Origin: Bacteroidales bacterium
GTDB taxonomy: Bacteria; Bacteroidota; Bacteroidia; Bacteroidales; B18-G4
Assembly (NCBI GenBank): GCA_018401355.1
Contig: JAGYLD010000001.1
Location: forward strand, 51,606-115,605
Direction of reading: 5' to 3'
Length of the DNA stretch: 64,000 bases
Shown: one piece after another, positions 34,948-43,025 of the stretch
How positions within the stretch are numbered: the first letter of the stretch is position 1
Layout: every line of letters begins with the position of its first letter
Position numbers and translations under genes: made by a program
The notes under the pieces: generated by a model
The model's input: the letters and a program-made list of their open reading frames with translations, nothing else
Database searches by the model: none
What the model was told of the DNA's origin: nothing

Positions 34948-36510
34948 ATGAAGAAATATGACAAGCTGGTGAAGAATGCTGCCGGCAGGATAGTACCGGA
35001 AATAATCAATGGAAACCAAAGCATACCTTATAAAGGCATCGGCAAACATATTCCATCCGGAAGAAAGCATGCACCAAATATTGTATCCAGTATAAATTAT
35101 CCGGCCGATGGTAATAAAACCGTAGCATCTATCAGGAAAGCCCTTGAAAGATCAGGCATTAAAAACGGCATGACCATCAGTACACATCACCACTTAAGGA
35201 ACGGAGACCTTGTGGCTGAAGAGGTATTCAAAGCTGCCAAAGAACTTGGCATTAAAGACCTGGTTTGGTTTCCTTCAGCATCCTTTCCCTGCCATGCGCC
35301 AATACTGGAATACCTTGAAGACGGTACAATCAACCGCATTGAAGGAAGTATGAACGGGCCTTTGGGGAAATTCACTTCTGAGGGTAATATGAAAGGAATG
35401 GCTGTTTTGCGCTCCCATGGTGGCCGATATCAGTCTGTTCAGGATGGTGAAGTTCATATTGACATAGCCGTTATTGCTGCACCAACCTCAGACCCTTTCG
35501 GAAACGCAAATGCAGTTCATGGCCCATCTGCATGTGGCATCCTGGGCTATGCGCTTGCAGATTATCAATATGCCGACAAAGTGGTTGTGGTAACCGATAA
35601 CCTGATCGATTTTCCATGTATTCCAATGCAAATTGAAGGTAATTATGTCGATTTTGTTATTGAAGTAGAGAAAATTGGAATTCCGGAAAAGATCGTGTCA
35701 GGAACAACAAAAGTCACTAAAAGTCCCGACAGACTGCTCATTGCTGACTTAACAGCAAGATTCTGCGAAGAAGCAGGAATACTTGGTGATAAATGCTGTT
35801 TCCAGTTTGGGGCAGGTGGTACTTCTCTCGCCATAGGACTCTATTTCCACGAGATATTAAAGAAAAACGCATGGAAAGCAAGGTTTGCCTTTGGTGGAAG
35901 CACACAATATATGGTAAAAATGCTTGAAGAAGGAACCCTGGAATACATCCTTGATGCACAAGCTTTTGACCTGGAGGCTGTTCGTTCCGTGAGGGAAAAC
36001 CATAATCATCAGGATGTCTCTATTTTCCATGCATACAACTACCATTCTAAAGGCAACTATACCACTATGATGGATGTGGTCATACTGGGTGCCACAGAAG
36101 TAGACCTGAACTTCAATGGCAACGTGGTTACACATTCTGATGGCTATCTTCTTCATGGTATTGGTGGCTGGCAGAATTGCCTGTTCTCAAAATGCACCAT
36201 TTTACCTATTCCATTGTTTCGTGACAGGATCCCGGTGATCAAAGATCAGGTGACAACCCTCTGTGGACCAGGAGAATTAATTGATGTGATTGTCACTGAA
36301 AGAGGAATTGCTATTAATCCATTAAGACAGGATCTCATTGAGAGGGTGAAAAACAGCGGTCTGCCATTAAAGACGATTGCAGAATTAAAAGATGAAGCAG
36401 AAAAAATATGCGGCAAACCAGAGAAGCCAGAACTTGATGATGAATTGGTAGCGGCTATTAAATGGGTTGATGGTACCGTAATAGATTCTGTAAAAAAAGT
36501 AAAATCCTGA
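34948..36510 (+). CDS. citF: Citrate lyase alpha subunit (citrate:acetyl-ACP transferase)
   Basis: 520 residues, the usual CitF length. CoA-transferase-like sequence: GIKNGMTISTHHHLRNGD, VWFPSASFPCHAPILE, DPFGNANAVHGPSACGILGYA, FQFGAGGTSLAIG and the C-terminal VTERGIAINPLRQDL typical of the family. It exchanges acetyl for citryl on the acyl carrier. It is cotranscribed with citDE. With CitDE it makes a complete lyase core, used for anaerobic citrate breakdown or for making acetyl units and oxaloacetate. Confidence 0.94.
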   Translation: MKKYDKLVKNAAGRIVPEIINGNQSIPYKGIGKHIPSGRKHAPNIVSSINYPADGNKTVASIRKALERSGIKNGMTISTHHHLRNGDLVAEEVFKAAKELGIKDLVWFPSASFPCHAPILEYLEDGTINRIEGSMNGPLGKFTSEGNMKGMAVLRSHGGRYQSVQDGEVHIDIAVIAAPTSDPFGNANAVHGPSACGILGYALADYQYADKVVVVTDNLIDFPCIPMQIEGNYVDFVIEVEKIGIPEKIVSGTTKVTKSPDRLLIADLTARFCEEAGILGDKCCFQFGAGGTSLAIGLYFHEILKKNAWKARFAFGGSTQYMVKMLEEGTLEYILDAQAFDLEAVRSVRENHNHQDVSIFHAYNYHSKGNYTTMMDVVILGATEVDLNFNGNVVTHSDGYLLHGIGGWQNCLFSKCTILPIPLFRDRIPVIKDQVTTLCGPGELIDVIVTERGIAINPLRQDLIERVKNSGLPLKTIAELKDEAEKICGKPEKPELDDELVAAIKWVDGTVIDSVKKVKS

Positions 36511-36537
36511 TCATTCTGATAATCGATTGTAATTATA

Positions 36538-36780
36538 TCACTTAGACGCTGTTTTTACCGGATAGTAGCTAAAGATATATTTATAAGGAAAAACATCACA
36601 AAAGTCTACCATTTCCAGAATGATCCCCTTACCTGAAATTTTATTGACAATTTCCCCATGATAATCATCAACCGATACCTTCACCTCACATTCCCTGATG
36701 CTGGTGTCGACATAAATATCATTGGCACTTTCAAACGTATTCTTCAGACATTTGATCACCAAATTTTCTTCCTGATCCAT
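36538..36780 (-). CDS. Small hypothetical protein
   Basis: 80 residues, MDQEENLVIKCLKNTFESANDI ... YKYIFSYYPVKTASK. Acidic and mixed, with no signal peptide or transmembrane segment; predicted as a small alpha/beta cytoplasmic protein. I do not recognise a family. It converges with citF, with 27 bp between stops. It is the only leftward gene between citF and the rightward block starting at 37049. Codon usage looks like its neighbours, so it is probably real. Confidence 0.6.
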   Translation of the reverse strand: MDQEENLVIKCLKNTFESANDIYVDTSIRECEVKVSVDDYHGEIVNKISGKGIILEMVDFCDVFPYKYIFSYYPVKTASK

Positions 36781-37048
36781 AGCAATCTCTTTTTTTTTAC
36801 GAAAATAACCTTATCATCACCGGGTGAATATTAAATAACCATTAATTATTTATTAAAAATACATGTTTACATGTGCAACCAAAAACAATATCAACCTGTC
36901 TATAAAGTCAAATATGTTCATTCAATAAGTTTAAATTTTGATAATATCTTTACGAATTTTATCAACAACCCTGTTCACAAATAGTAAAATAAAATAATAT
37001 TTATATTTTTGCACATGAAGTTGGATTTAAAAATAAAGTTATCGGGTT
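36781..37048. other. Intergenic region upstream of the DUF3276 gene
   Basis: 268 bp, very AT-rich, between divergently read genes. It contains ACATGTTTACATGT at 36861-36874, two copies of the palindrome ACATGT separated by TT, which might be an operator. TATTTTTG at 37004-37011 matches the -7 element for the rightward gene, but no TTG lies at the expected distance. No open frame of note. Confidence 0.4.
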
Positions 37049-37426
37049 ATGGAAGAGCAAGATAAAAAAGGAGCACCCAGGGAAGAGATTTTCTCAAGGG
37101 TTATCAGGGCCGGAAAGAGAACATATTTCTTTGACGTGAAGGCCACAAGATCGGGAGAACAATACCTGACAATTACAGAAAGCAAAAGAAGGTTTAATAA
37201 CGAACAAGGCAAATTCTATTACGAAAAACACAAACTTTTTTTATACCAGGAAGATTTCGACAAATTTAACAACGGTTTCAATGATGTGATCAACTTCATC
37301 AGAACCGGTCAAATACCACCTGAACCAGAAACAGATAGTCCATCAGAAGAAACAAAAAAAACAAATTTCGATGTGGACTTTGAAGATCTTGGCAAGGATG
37401 AAAGTTCCCCAGATGATGACGATTAG
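37049..37426 (+). CDS. DUF3276 (PUR-like) family protein
   Basis: 125 residues. EEIFSRVIRAGKRTYFFDVKATRSGEQYLTITESKRRF and the following FYYEKHKLFLYQEDFDKFNNGFNDVINFI are the PUR-repeat motif of DUF3276, a Bacteroidetes family related to the eukaryotic PUR-alpha nucleic-acid-binding fold. The C-terminal ~35 residues are acidic and disordered (DEDSSPDDDD-like). It is a dimeric DNA/RNA-binding protein by homology, with unknown role. It precedes parA by 156 bp. Confidence 0.9.
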   Translation: MEEQDKKGAPREEIFSRVIRAGKRTYFFDVKATRSGEQYLTITESKRRFNNEQGKFYYEKHKLFLYQEDFDKFNNGFNDVINFIRTGQIPPEPETDSPSEETKKTNFDVDFEDLGKDESSPDDDD

Positions 37427-37582
37427 CAGCACTTGATAATTTAATTTACTATTAATTATTCAGGTGTTTCTTAACATTTTCGGAGCTTAAAGTTAATAAC
37501 TCATTCTGCGGTGATGCGGCATTTATTTGCCAATGTTGTATTTTTGTTTGCATAAATACTACTTCTTAAAACAACAATCAAC

Positions 37583-38398
37583 ATGGGAAAAGTCATAGCC
37601 ATCGCCAATCAAAAAGGAGGAGTTGGCAAAACTACAACAGCCATCAATCTCGGTGCAAGTTTTGCGGTACTTGAACACAAAACACTAATCATTGATGCAG
37701 ATCCTCAGGCAAATGCGACTTCAGGGCTCGGTATCAACCCAAAGAATATAAGCAATAGCATTTATGAGTGTATCATTGAAGATTTCGACCCACACAAAAC
37801 CATCATCAAAACTGATACTCCAAATCTGGACCTTATTCCGGCCCATATTGACCTTGTTGGCGCAGAAATAGAAATGATCAACATGCCCAACAGGGAGAAA
37901 ATGATGCGCAAAGTAGTACAAAAAGTGCGTGATGATTATGATTTCATAATTATCGACTGTTCTCCATCGCTTGGTTTGATTACTGTTAATGCACTAACCG
38001 GCTCTGATTCAGTAATTGTACCGGTGCAATGTGAGTATTTCGCTCTGGAAGGCCTGGGCAAATTACTTAATACTATAAGAATTGTACAAACAAGGCTGAA
38101 CACAAACCTTCAGATTGAAGGCATTCTCCTTACCATGTTTGATGTCAGGTTAAGACTTGCACGACAGGTCCTGGATGAAGTGCAAACACATTTCGAAGAT
38201 ATGGTCTTTGAAACAGTCATACATCGAAACATTAAGCTTGGTGAAGCCCCCAGTTTCGGTGAAACCATTATCATGCATGACGCCTCAAGCACCGGAGCTA
38301 TAAATCACCTTAATCTGGCACGCGAAATCCTGCAAAAAAATAACCTCACTCAAATTACCGAAGAAGAAAAAAAGATAGATATTGTGAATGAAAACTAA
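37583..38398 (+). CDS. parA: Chromosome partitioning ATPase ParA/Soj
   Basis: 271 residues. Deviant Walker A KGGVGKTT (11-18, with the signature first Lys), IDADPQANATSGLG, Walker B-like IIIDCSPSLG and the C-terminal segment EAPSFGETIIMHD. It moves or positions ParB-bound origins. The stop overlaps the parB start by 11 bp. TATTTTTG at 37539-37546 may be the -7 promoter element, 37 bp before the ATG. Confidence 0.96.
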   Translation: MGKVIAIANQKGGVGKTTTAINLGASFAVLEHKTLIIDADPQANATSGLGINPKNISNSIYECIIEDFDPHKTIIKTDTPNLDLIPAHIDLVGAEIEMINMPNREKMMRKVVQKVRDDYDFIIIDCSPSLGLITVNALTGSDSVIVPVQCEYFALEGLGKLLNTIRIVQTRLNTNLQIEGILLTMFDVRLRLARQVLDEVQTHFEDMVFETVIHRNIKLGEAPSFGETIIMHDASSTGAINHLNLAREILQKNNLTQITEEEKKIDIVNEN

Positions 38399-39281
38399 AA
38401 AGAAAGCATTGGGCAGAGGCCTTGACGCCATTCTTCAAAGCCCTGAAACCGACATCCATTCTAAAGAAATTGCCGACAACTATGTGGTTGGGGCCATCGC
38501 CAATATTCCACTGGATAACATCGAAGCGAACCCTTTTCAACCACGTGATTTTTTTGAAGAAGAATCCCTCGAAGAACTTGCGAGCTCTATTAAGGAACAA
38601 GGAATTATCCAGCCTTTAACCGTGAGGAAAGTTGGCATGGAAAAATTCCAGCTTATCTCAGGAGAAAGAAGACTCAGGGCCGCAAAGATTATCGGCATTG
38701 AAGATATCCCCTGTTTTATCCGGGTCGCCAACGATGAGCAGATGCTTGAAATGGCACTCATTGAAAATATCCACAGGGAAAACCTTAATGCAATCGAAAT
38801 TGCCATCAGCTACCAGCGATTGCTTGAAGAATGTAACCTTACACATGAAAAACTGAGTGAAAGGGTTGGTAAAAAACGAGCAACCATTACCAATTATCTC
38901 AGGCTGCTTAAGCTTCCGGCAGAGGTCCAGGTATCTTTACGTGATAATAAAATAACCATGGGTCATGCCAGGGCACTCATTAACATCATAAATGGAGACC
39001 AGCAACTTAAGATCCTGAATAAGATCGTACAAAGGGACTTGTCAGTGAGGCAGGTGGAAGAAATGGTCAGGGCCCTCAATAAAAAAGATGCAAAGTCCGA
39101 ACCTGAAAAGATAGATATACCCGATACATACATAACTGTGAAAGATAAGCTCTCCTCTTTCCTGGAAACCAATGTTCAGCTAAAAATGAATAATAATGGT
39201 AAAGGAAGCATCGTTATTCCGATTGAAAGCGAGGATAAGATAAAAATCCTCCTTGATTTGCTGGCTGATAAGAAGGAATAA
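38388..39281 (+). CDS. parB: Chromosome partitioning protein ParB/Spo0J
   Basis: 297 residues. N-terminal ParA-activating stretch KKKALGRGLDAIL, the CTPase motifs ANPFQPR and LISGERRLRAAK, the block IENIHRENLNAIE, and an HTH (LTHEKLSERVGKKRATITNYLRLL) that reads parS. The C-terminal ~60 residues form the dimerisation end. I found no parS palindrome in the window, so the centromere sites lie elsewhere, probably nearer the origin. Confidence 0.96.
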   Translation: MKTKKKALGRGLDAILQSPETDIHSKEIADNYVVGAIANIPLDNIEANPFQPRDFFEEESLEELASSIKEQGIIQPLTVRKVGMEKFQLISGERRLRAAKIIGIEDIPCFIRVANDEQMLEMALIENIHRENLNAIEIAISYQRLLEECNLTHEKLSERVGKKRATITNYLRLLKLPAEVQVSLRDNKITMGHARALINIINGDQQLKILNKIVQRDLSVRQVEEMVRALNKKDAKSEPEKIDIPDTYITVKDKLSSFLETNVQLKMNNNGKGSIVIPIESEDKIKILLDLLADKKE

Positions 39282-39292
39282 TATCTCACAAA

Positions 39293-39916
39293 GTGGAAAA
39301 TACTAAAAAGAAATCTTGTTTACCGGTTCCTGTAAACGGTAGCTTATTAGCTATTCTGCCTCTCATACTTACACTGATTTTTTTGAGCGTAATATCCCCA
39401 AAATTTGGAATAGGACAGCACACTGTCGCTATAGACTCCAACCTGAAAGTCCATTCTCCCACAAAAGCTGCACTGTTTTCTGCTGCTTTGCCTGGACTCG
39501 GACAGGCTTACAATAAAAAATACTGGAAGATTCCCATCATATATGCAGGTTTTGGTGTATTTGCCTATTTCATCACAAATAATCATCAGGAATATGTAAA
39601 GTACAGGGAAGCATATGATTATGTTACCAGTGGCGACAGCACATATATTAACAATGAGTATGCATATAAATACAATGAAGACCAATTGAGGGATGGAAAA
39701 AACTACTACAGAAGAAACCTGGAATTCACATATATCCTTGCAGGCCTCTGGTACATCTTAAATATTTTAGATGCAACCGTAGATGCTCACTTCTTTGATT
39801 TTGACATTAACGATGACCTGTCACTGAGAATTGACCCCATGATCGATAATCGTAACTTTTTACCTTCCAGTAAACAAGGTTCTGTGAACGGACTTACATT
39901 AACCTTAAAATTTTAA
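39293..39916 (+). CDS. DUF5683 family membrane protein
   Basis: 207 residues from a GTG at 39293, 11 bp after parB. A hydrophobic segment at ~17-38 (signal or anchor) is followed by the DUF5683 core KAALFSAALPGLGQAYNKKYWKIPIIYAGFGVFAYFI, then a polar region YVKYREAYDYV..., and a final membrane strand-helix FTYILAGLWYILNILDATVDAHF. A protein of unknown function conserved between parB and dapB in many Bacteroidetes, probably membrane or envelope associated. Confidence 0.85.
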   Translation: MENTKKKSCLPVPVNGSLLAILPLILTLIFLSVISPKFGIGQHTVAIDSNLKVHSPTKAALFSAALPGLGQAYNKKYWKIPIIYAGFGVFAYFITNNHQEYVKYREAYDYVTSGDSTYINNEYAYKYNEDQLRDGKNYYRRNLEFTYILAGLWYILNILDATVDAHFFDFDINDDLSLRIDPMIDNRNFLPSSKQGSVNGLTLTLKF

Positions 39917-39920
39917 CGTT

Positions 39921-40637
39921 TTGAAAATTGCCATTGTTGGATACGGAAAAATGGGCAAGCAAATTGAACATCTTGCCTTAAAACAAAAAAGAGAGATTGT
40001 TGCTATCATTGACAACGAACAAGACTGGAAAGATCAGGCACTAAGCTTGAGCATGGCAGACGCAGCCATTGAGTTTTCCACCCCCGGTACAGCCTTTCAA
40101 AATATTAGCAGGTGCCTGGAATCAGGAACTCCTGTTGTCTCAGGAACTACAGGGTGGTTAGAACAATATGATGAAATTTGCCAGCTTTGTAAAAGACACG
40201 ATGGCGCTTTTCTATTTGCATCGAATTTCAGCCTGGGTATGAACATCTTCTTCCACCTTAATAAAAAACTGGCAGAGATCATGGACCGCTATGATGAATA
40301 TGATGTACGCATAGAGGAAACCCATCATAAACAAAAAATTGATAAACCCAGTGGTACTGCCATCCAGCTGGCAGAAGATATACTTAAAATAAATAAAAGA
40401 AAGAATTCCTGGATTAACAAACAATCAAAAGAACCGGAAAACCTTGGAATTATTTCAGCAAGGCAAGGTAATATTACAGGCATTCATAAAGTTCAATACA
40501 ATTCTGATTTCGATGAACTGGAAATACATCATGCAGCAAAAAACAGGCAGGGGTTTGCCCATGGAGCATTAATGGCTACAGAATGGATAAAAGATAAAAA
40601 AGGAGTATTCACATTCAATGATATCCTTCAACTATAG
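39921..40637 (+). CDS. dapB: 4-hydroxy-tetrahydrodipicolinate reductase
   Basis: 238 residues from a TTG start at 39921, 4 bp after the previous stop; no ATG fits the N-terminal motif KIAIVGYGKMGKQI. EFSTPGT, GTTGWLEQ, the catalytic ASNFSLGMNIF, and ETHHKQKIDKPSGTA with the essential His and Lys are present. It reduces the cyclic product of DapA to tetrahydrodipicolinate for lysine and diaminopimelate synthesis. It is a little shorter than the E. coli enzyme, as is usual in this phylum. Confidence 0.95.
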   Translation: MKIAIVGYGKMGKQIEHLALKQKREIVAIIDNEQDWKDQALSLSMADAAIEFSTPGTAFQNISRCLESGTPVVSGTTGWLEQYDEICQLCKRHDGAFLFASNFSLGMNIFFHLNKKLAEIMDRYDEYDVRIEETHHKQKIDKPSGTAIQLAEDILKINKRKNSWINKQSKEPENLGIISARQGNITGIHKVQYNSDFDELEIHHAAKNRQGFAHGALMATEWIKDKKGVFTFNDILQL

Positions 40638-40706
40638 TTTTCCCTTAACAAATTTTAAGAACTTAAATAAGATTTTAATCTTACTTTTGAAACAAAATCA
40701 ACAACA

Positions 40707-42221
40707 ATGAGTTTATACACGGTCATATTTATAATTTTATTCATCCTTTCCCTCATCGGGCTGATGAAGATCTTTGAGAAAGCAGGTGAACCCGGTTGGA
40801 AAGTTTTTGTGCCATTTTACAACTTTTACATCTGGCTGAAACTGATAAGAAAACCTCTATGGTGGTACATCTTCCTTCTAATACCCTTTATTAACATATT
40901 TATGGTCCTGCTCATGATCGTTGAACTCTTGAAGTGCTTTGACAAGCATGGGTTGGGACAACAAGCATTGGGTGTGCTTTTTCCGTTTTTCTATCTGCCA
41001 TACCTTGGATTTTCCAATAAAGATAAGTATGTCGACCCACTTGAGGCACCAAAAATCAAGAAAACATGGATCCGTGAATGGGTGGATGCCATCATTTTCG
41101 CCGTTGTTGCCGCCACCATCATAAGGATATTCTTTATTGAAGCATATACAATCCCTACTTCTTCTATGGAAAAATCATTGCTGGTAGGAGATTATCTCTT
41201 TGTAAGTAAATTAAGCTACGGACCACGTGTCCCTATAACTCCTTTATCATTTCCTTTTGTGCATCATACTATGCCACTTACAAAAGAGACAAAATCCTAC
41301 CTTGAATGGATAAAATTACCCTATTACAGATTCCCCGGTTTTTCTGACGTAAAACATAACGATGCTGTTGTTTTTAATTACCCGGACGGGGACACGGTTT
41401 CACTTAAATTTCAAAGCAATATCAGTTATTATAGTCTGGTCAGGGAATATGGCCGGGACAGAGTTTTGAATGATCAAAGAAATTTTGGAACAATCACCAG
41501 AAGGCCGGTTGACAAAAGGGAAAACTATATAAAAAGATGTATAGGATTGCCTGGTGATACATTAAGCATCATTGAGCAACAGGTTTATATTAATGGAAAC
41601 CCAGCAGAAAATCCGAAAAACCTTCAGTACAGATATGTTGTTAGAACTGATGGGTCCAGGATAAACCCAAGACTACTTGAAAGATTGAATATTACGGAAG
41701 GCGGAACCACTTCAAAGCCCGGTGAGTTTGTTTTCTTCATAACCGATAAAATTGCGGATGAACTGAAAAAAATCCCCAATATTAAAAGCGTTAATAAGTA
41801 TATGGAGCCAAAAGGAAAATGGAACAAGGACATTTTCCCCAATGATCCGCTCTATAAATGGAACCTGGATAATTTTGGCCCGCTTTATATTCCCAAAGCA
41901 GGTGATGTAATTGATATTAATGTCGACAACATCTCAAAATATAAAAGGATTATTGAAGCCTACGAAGGAAATACCCTCGAGATCAGGGATGGCAAAATAT
42001 TCATCAATGGAAAGGAAACTGAGCAGTATACCATTATGTTCAATTATTACTGGATGATGGGAGATAACCGGCACAACTCAGCCGATTCCAGGTACTGGGG
42101 ATTTGTCCCTGATAACCACATTGTTGGGAAAGCACTTTTCATTTGGATGTCACTGGACCCAAACAAGGGTTTGTTTGACGGGAAAATTCGCTGGGACAAA
42201 ATGTTAAGACTGGTTAAATAA
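40707..42221 (+). CDS. lepB: Signal peptidase I with N-terminal DUF5684-like membrane segment
   Basis: 504 residues. Residues 1-~105 form a helical membrane segment (GWKVFVPFYNFYIWLKLI) of the DUF5684 type. The peptidase follows: anchor helix ~125-145, catalytic Ser153 in PTSSMEKSL, and Lys276 in YIKRCIGLPGD. Box E MMGDNRHNSADSRYWGFV is present near the end. A ~100-residue insertion between boxes D and E is a Bacteroidetes trait. It cleaves signal peptides of exported proteins. A TACTTTTG at 40682-40689 may be a -7 element. Confidence 0.95.
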   Translation: MSLYTVIFIILFILSLIGLMKIFEKAGEPGWKVFVPFYNFYIWLKLIRKPLWWYIFLLIPFINIFMVLLMIVELLKCFDKHGLGQQALGVLFPFFYLPYLGFSNKDKYVDPLEAPKIKKTWIREWVDAIIFAVVAATIIRIFFIEAYTIPTSSMEKSLLVGDYLFVSKLSYGPRVPITPLSFPFVHHTMPLTKETKSYLEWIKLPYYRFPGFSDVKHNDAVVFNYPDGDTVSLKFQSNISYYSLVREYGRDRVLNDQRNFGTITRRPVDKRENYIKRCIGLPGDTLSIIEQQVYINGNPAENPKNLQYRYVVRTDGSRINPRLLERLNITEGGTTSKPGEFVFFITDKIADELKKIPNIKSVNKYMEPKGKWNKDIFPNDPLYKWNLDNFGPLYIPKAGDVIDINVDNISKYKRIIEAYEGNTLEIRDGKIFINGKETEQYTIMFNYYWMMGDNRHNSADSRYWGFVPDNHIVGKALFIWMSLDPNKGLFDGKIRWDKMLRLVK

Positions 42222-42336
42222 ATCTTAAGCCAACATCTTGAAATATTAAATTCAATCCCGGCAAGGATTTGGTAAAAAAGGTATTACTTTTGTCAGAAAT
42301 AATTCACATATTGATAACAAGCTAATTATTTACCTT

Positions 42337-43008
42337 ATGAAAAAAATCTTTATTTCATTGCTTATTCCTGTTGTATTGTTAACATCTGTTTCAATTACAA
42401 CACTGGCCAAGGATTTTAAAGGAATCATAACTTATAAGATCAGCGTTGAGGGAGATAATATTACTCCTGAAATGAAAGCATTTATCCCAAAAGTCATGAC
42501 ATATATTGTTAAAGGGAAAATGGCCAAAACGGAAATCACGGTAAGCTCAATGAAGCAAACCCAGATCATCGACGGAGAAAACAAAATGGTTTACAGTCTG
42601 TTTGATATGATGGGGCAAAAGTTCTACACCAAAACAACAGAAGAACAGTTGGACGAGGAAATGGAAACTTCTTCTGAACCAAAGATTGAGTTTGTTAATG
42701 AAACAAAGGAAATAGCAGGATATACATGTAAAAAAGCTGTAGTAACAGACGAACAAGGCGGCAGCAAAACCTCCTATATTGTTTATTACGCTCCGGAACT
42801 CGGATCGCAGGCACTAAATTTTGACAACCCCTTGTTTAAAGATATTGACGGACTTCTGATGGAATTTGAAATCCAGGAAGGTGGAATGAAAATGAAATTT
42901 GAAGCCATCGAGGTTGAAAAGAAAAATGTCAGCGATAAGGAATTCGAAATTCCTGAAGATTACCAGGAAAAAACTCCGGACGAATTGAGACAAAACTTCG
43001 GCGGATAA
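42337..43008 (+). CDS. Exported DUF4412-like protein
   Basis: 223 residues with a signal peptide (first ~24 residues, cut after TTLA). The mature part FKGIITYKISVEG ... KMAKTEITVSSMKQTQIIDGENKMVYSL ... GYTCKKAVVTDE ... YYAPELG resembles DUF4412/GLPGLI-type proteins: a periplasmic beta-rich fold with a GYxCKKA motif. Function unknown. It lies 17 bp before ftsK and 115 bp after lepB, with a possible -7 element TACTTTTG at 42285-42292. Confidence 0.75.
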   Translation: MKKIFISLLIPVVLLTSVSITTLAKDFKGIITYKISVEGDNITPEMKAFIPKVMTYIVKGKMAKTEITVSSMKQTQIIDGENKMVYSLFDMMGQKFYTKTTEEQLDEEMETSSEPKIEFVNETKEIAGYTCKKAVVTDEQGGSKTSYIVYYAPELGSQALNFDNPLFKDIDGLLMEFEIQEGGMKMKFEAIEVEKKNVSDKEFEIPEDYQEKTPDELRQNFGG

Positions 43009-43025
43009 AAGGTATTTAAAATCAT

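Noticed and set aside
37430-37582. Possible parS site near parAB
   Set aside because: GTGTTTC appears at ~37462, but no 14-16 bp parS-like palindrome around CACGTG is present here. CACGTG elsewhere (for example in lepB and acn) lacks the flanking symmetry.
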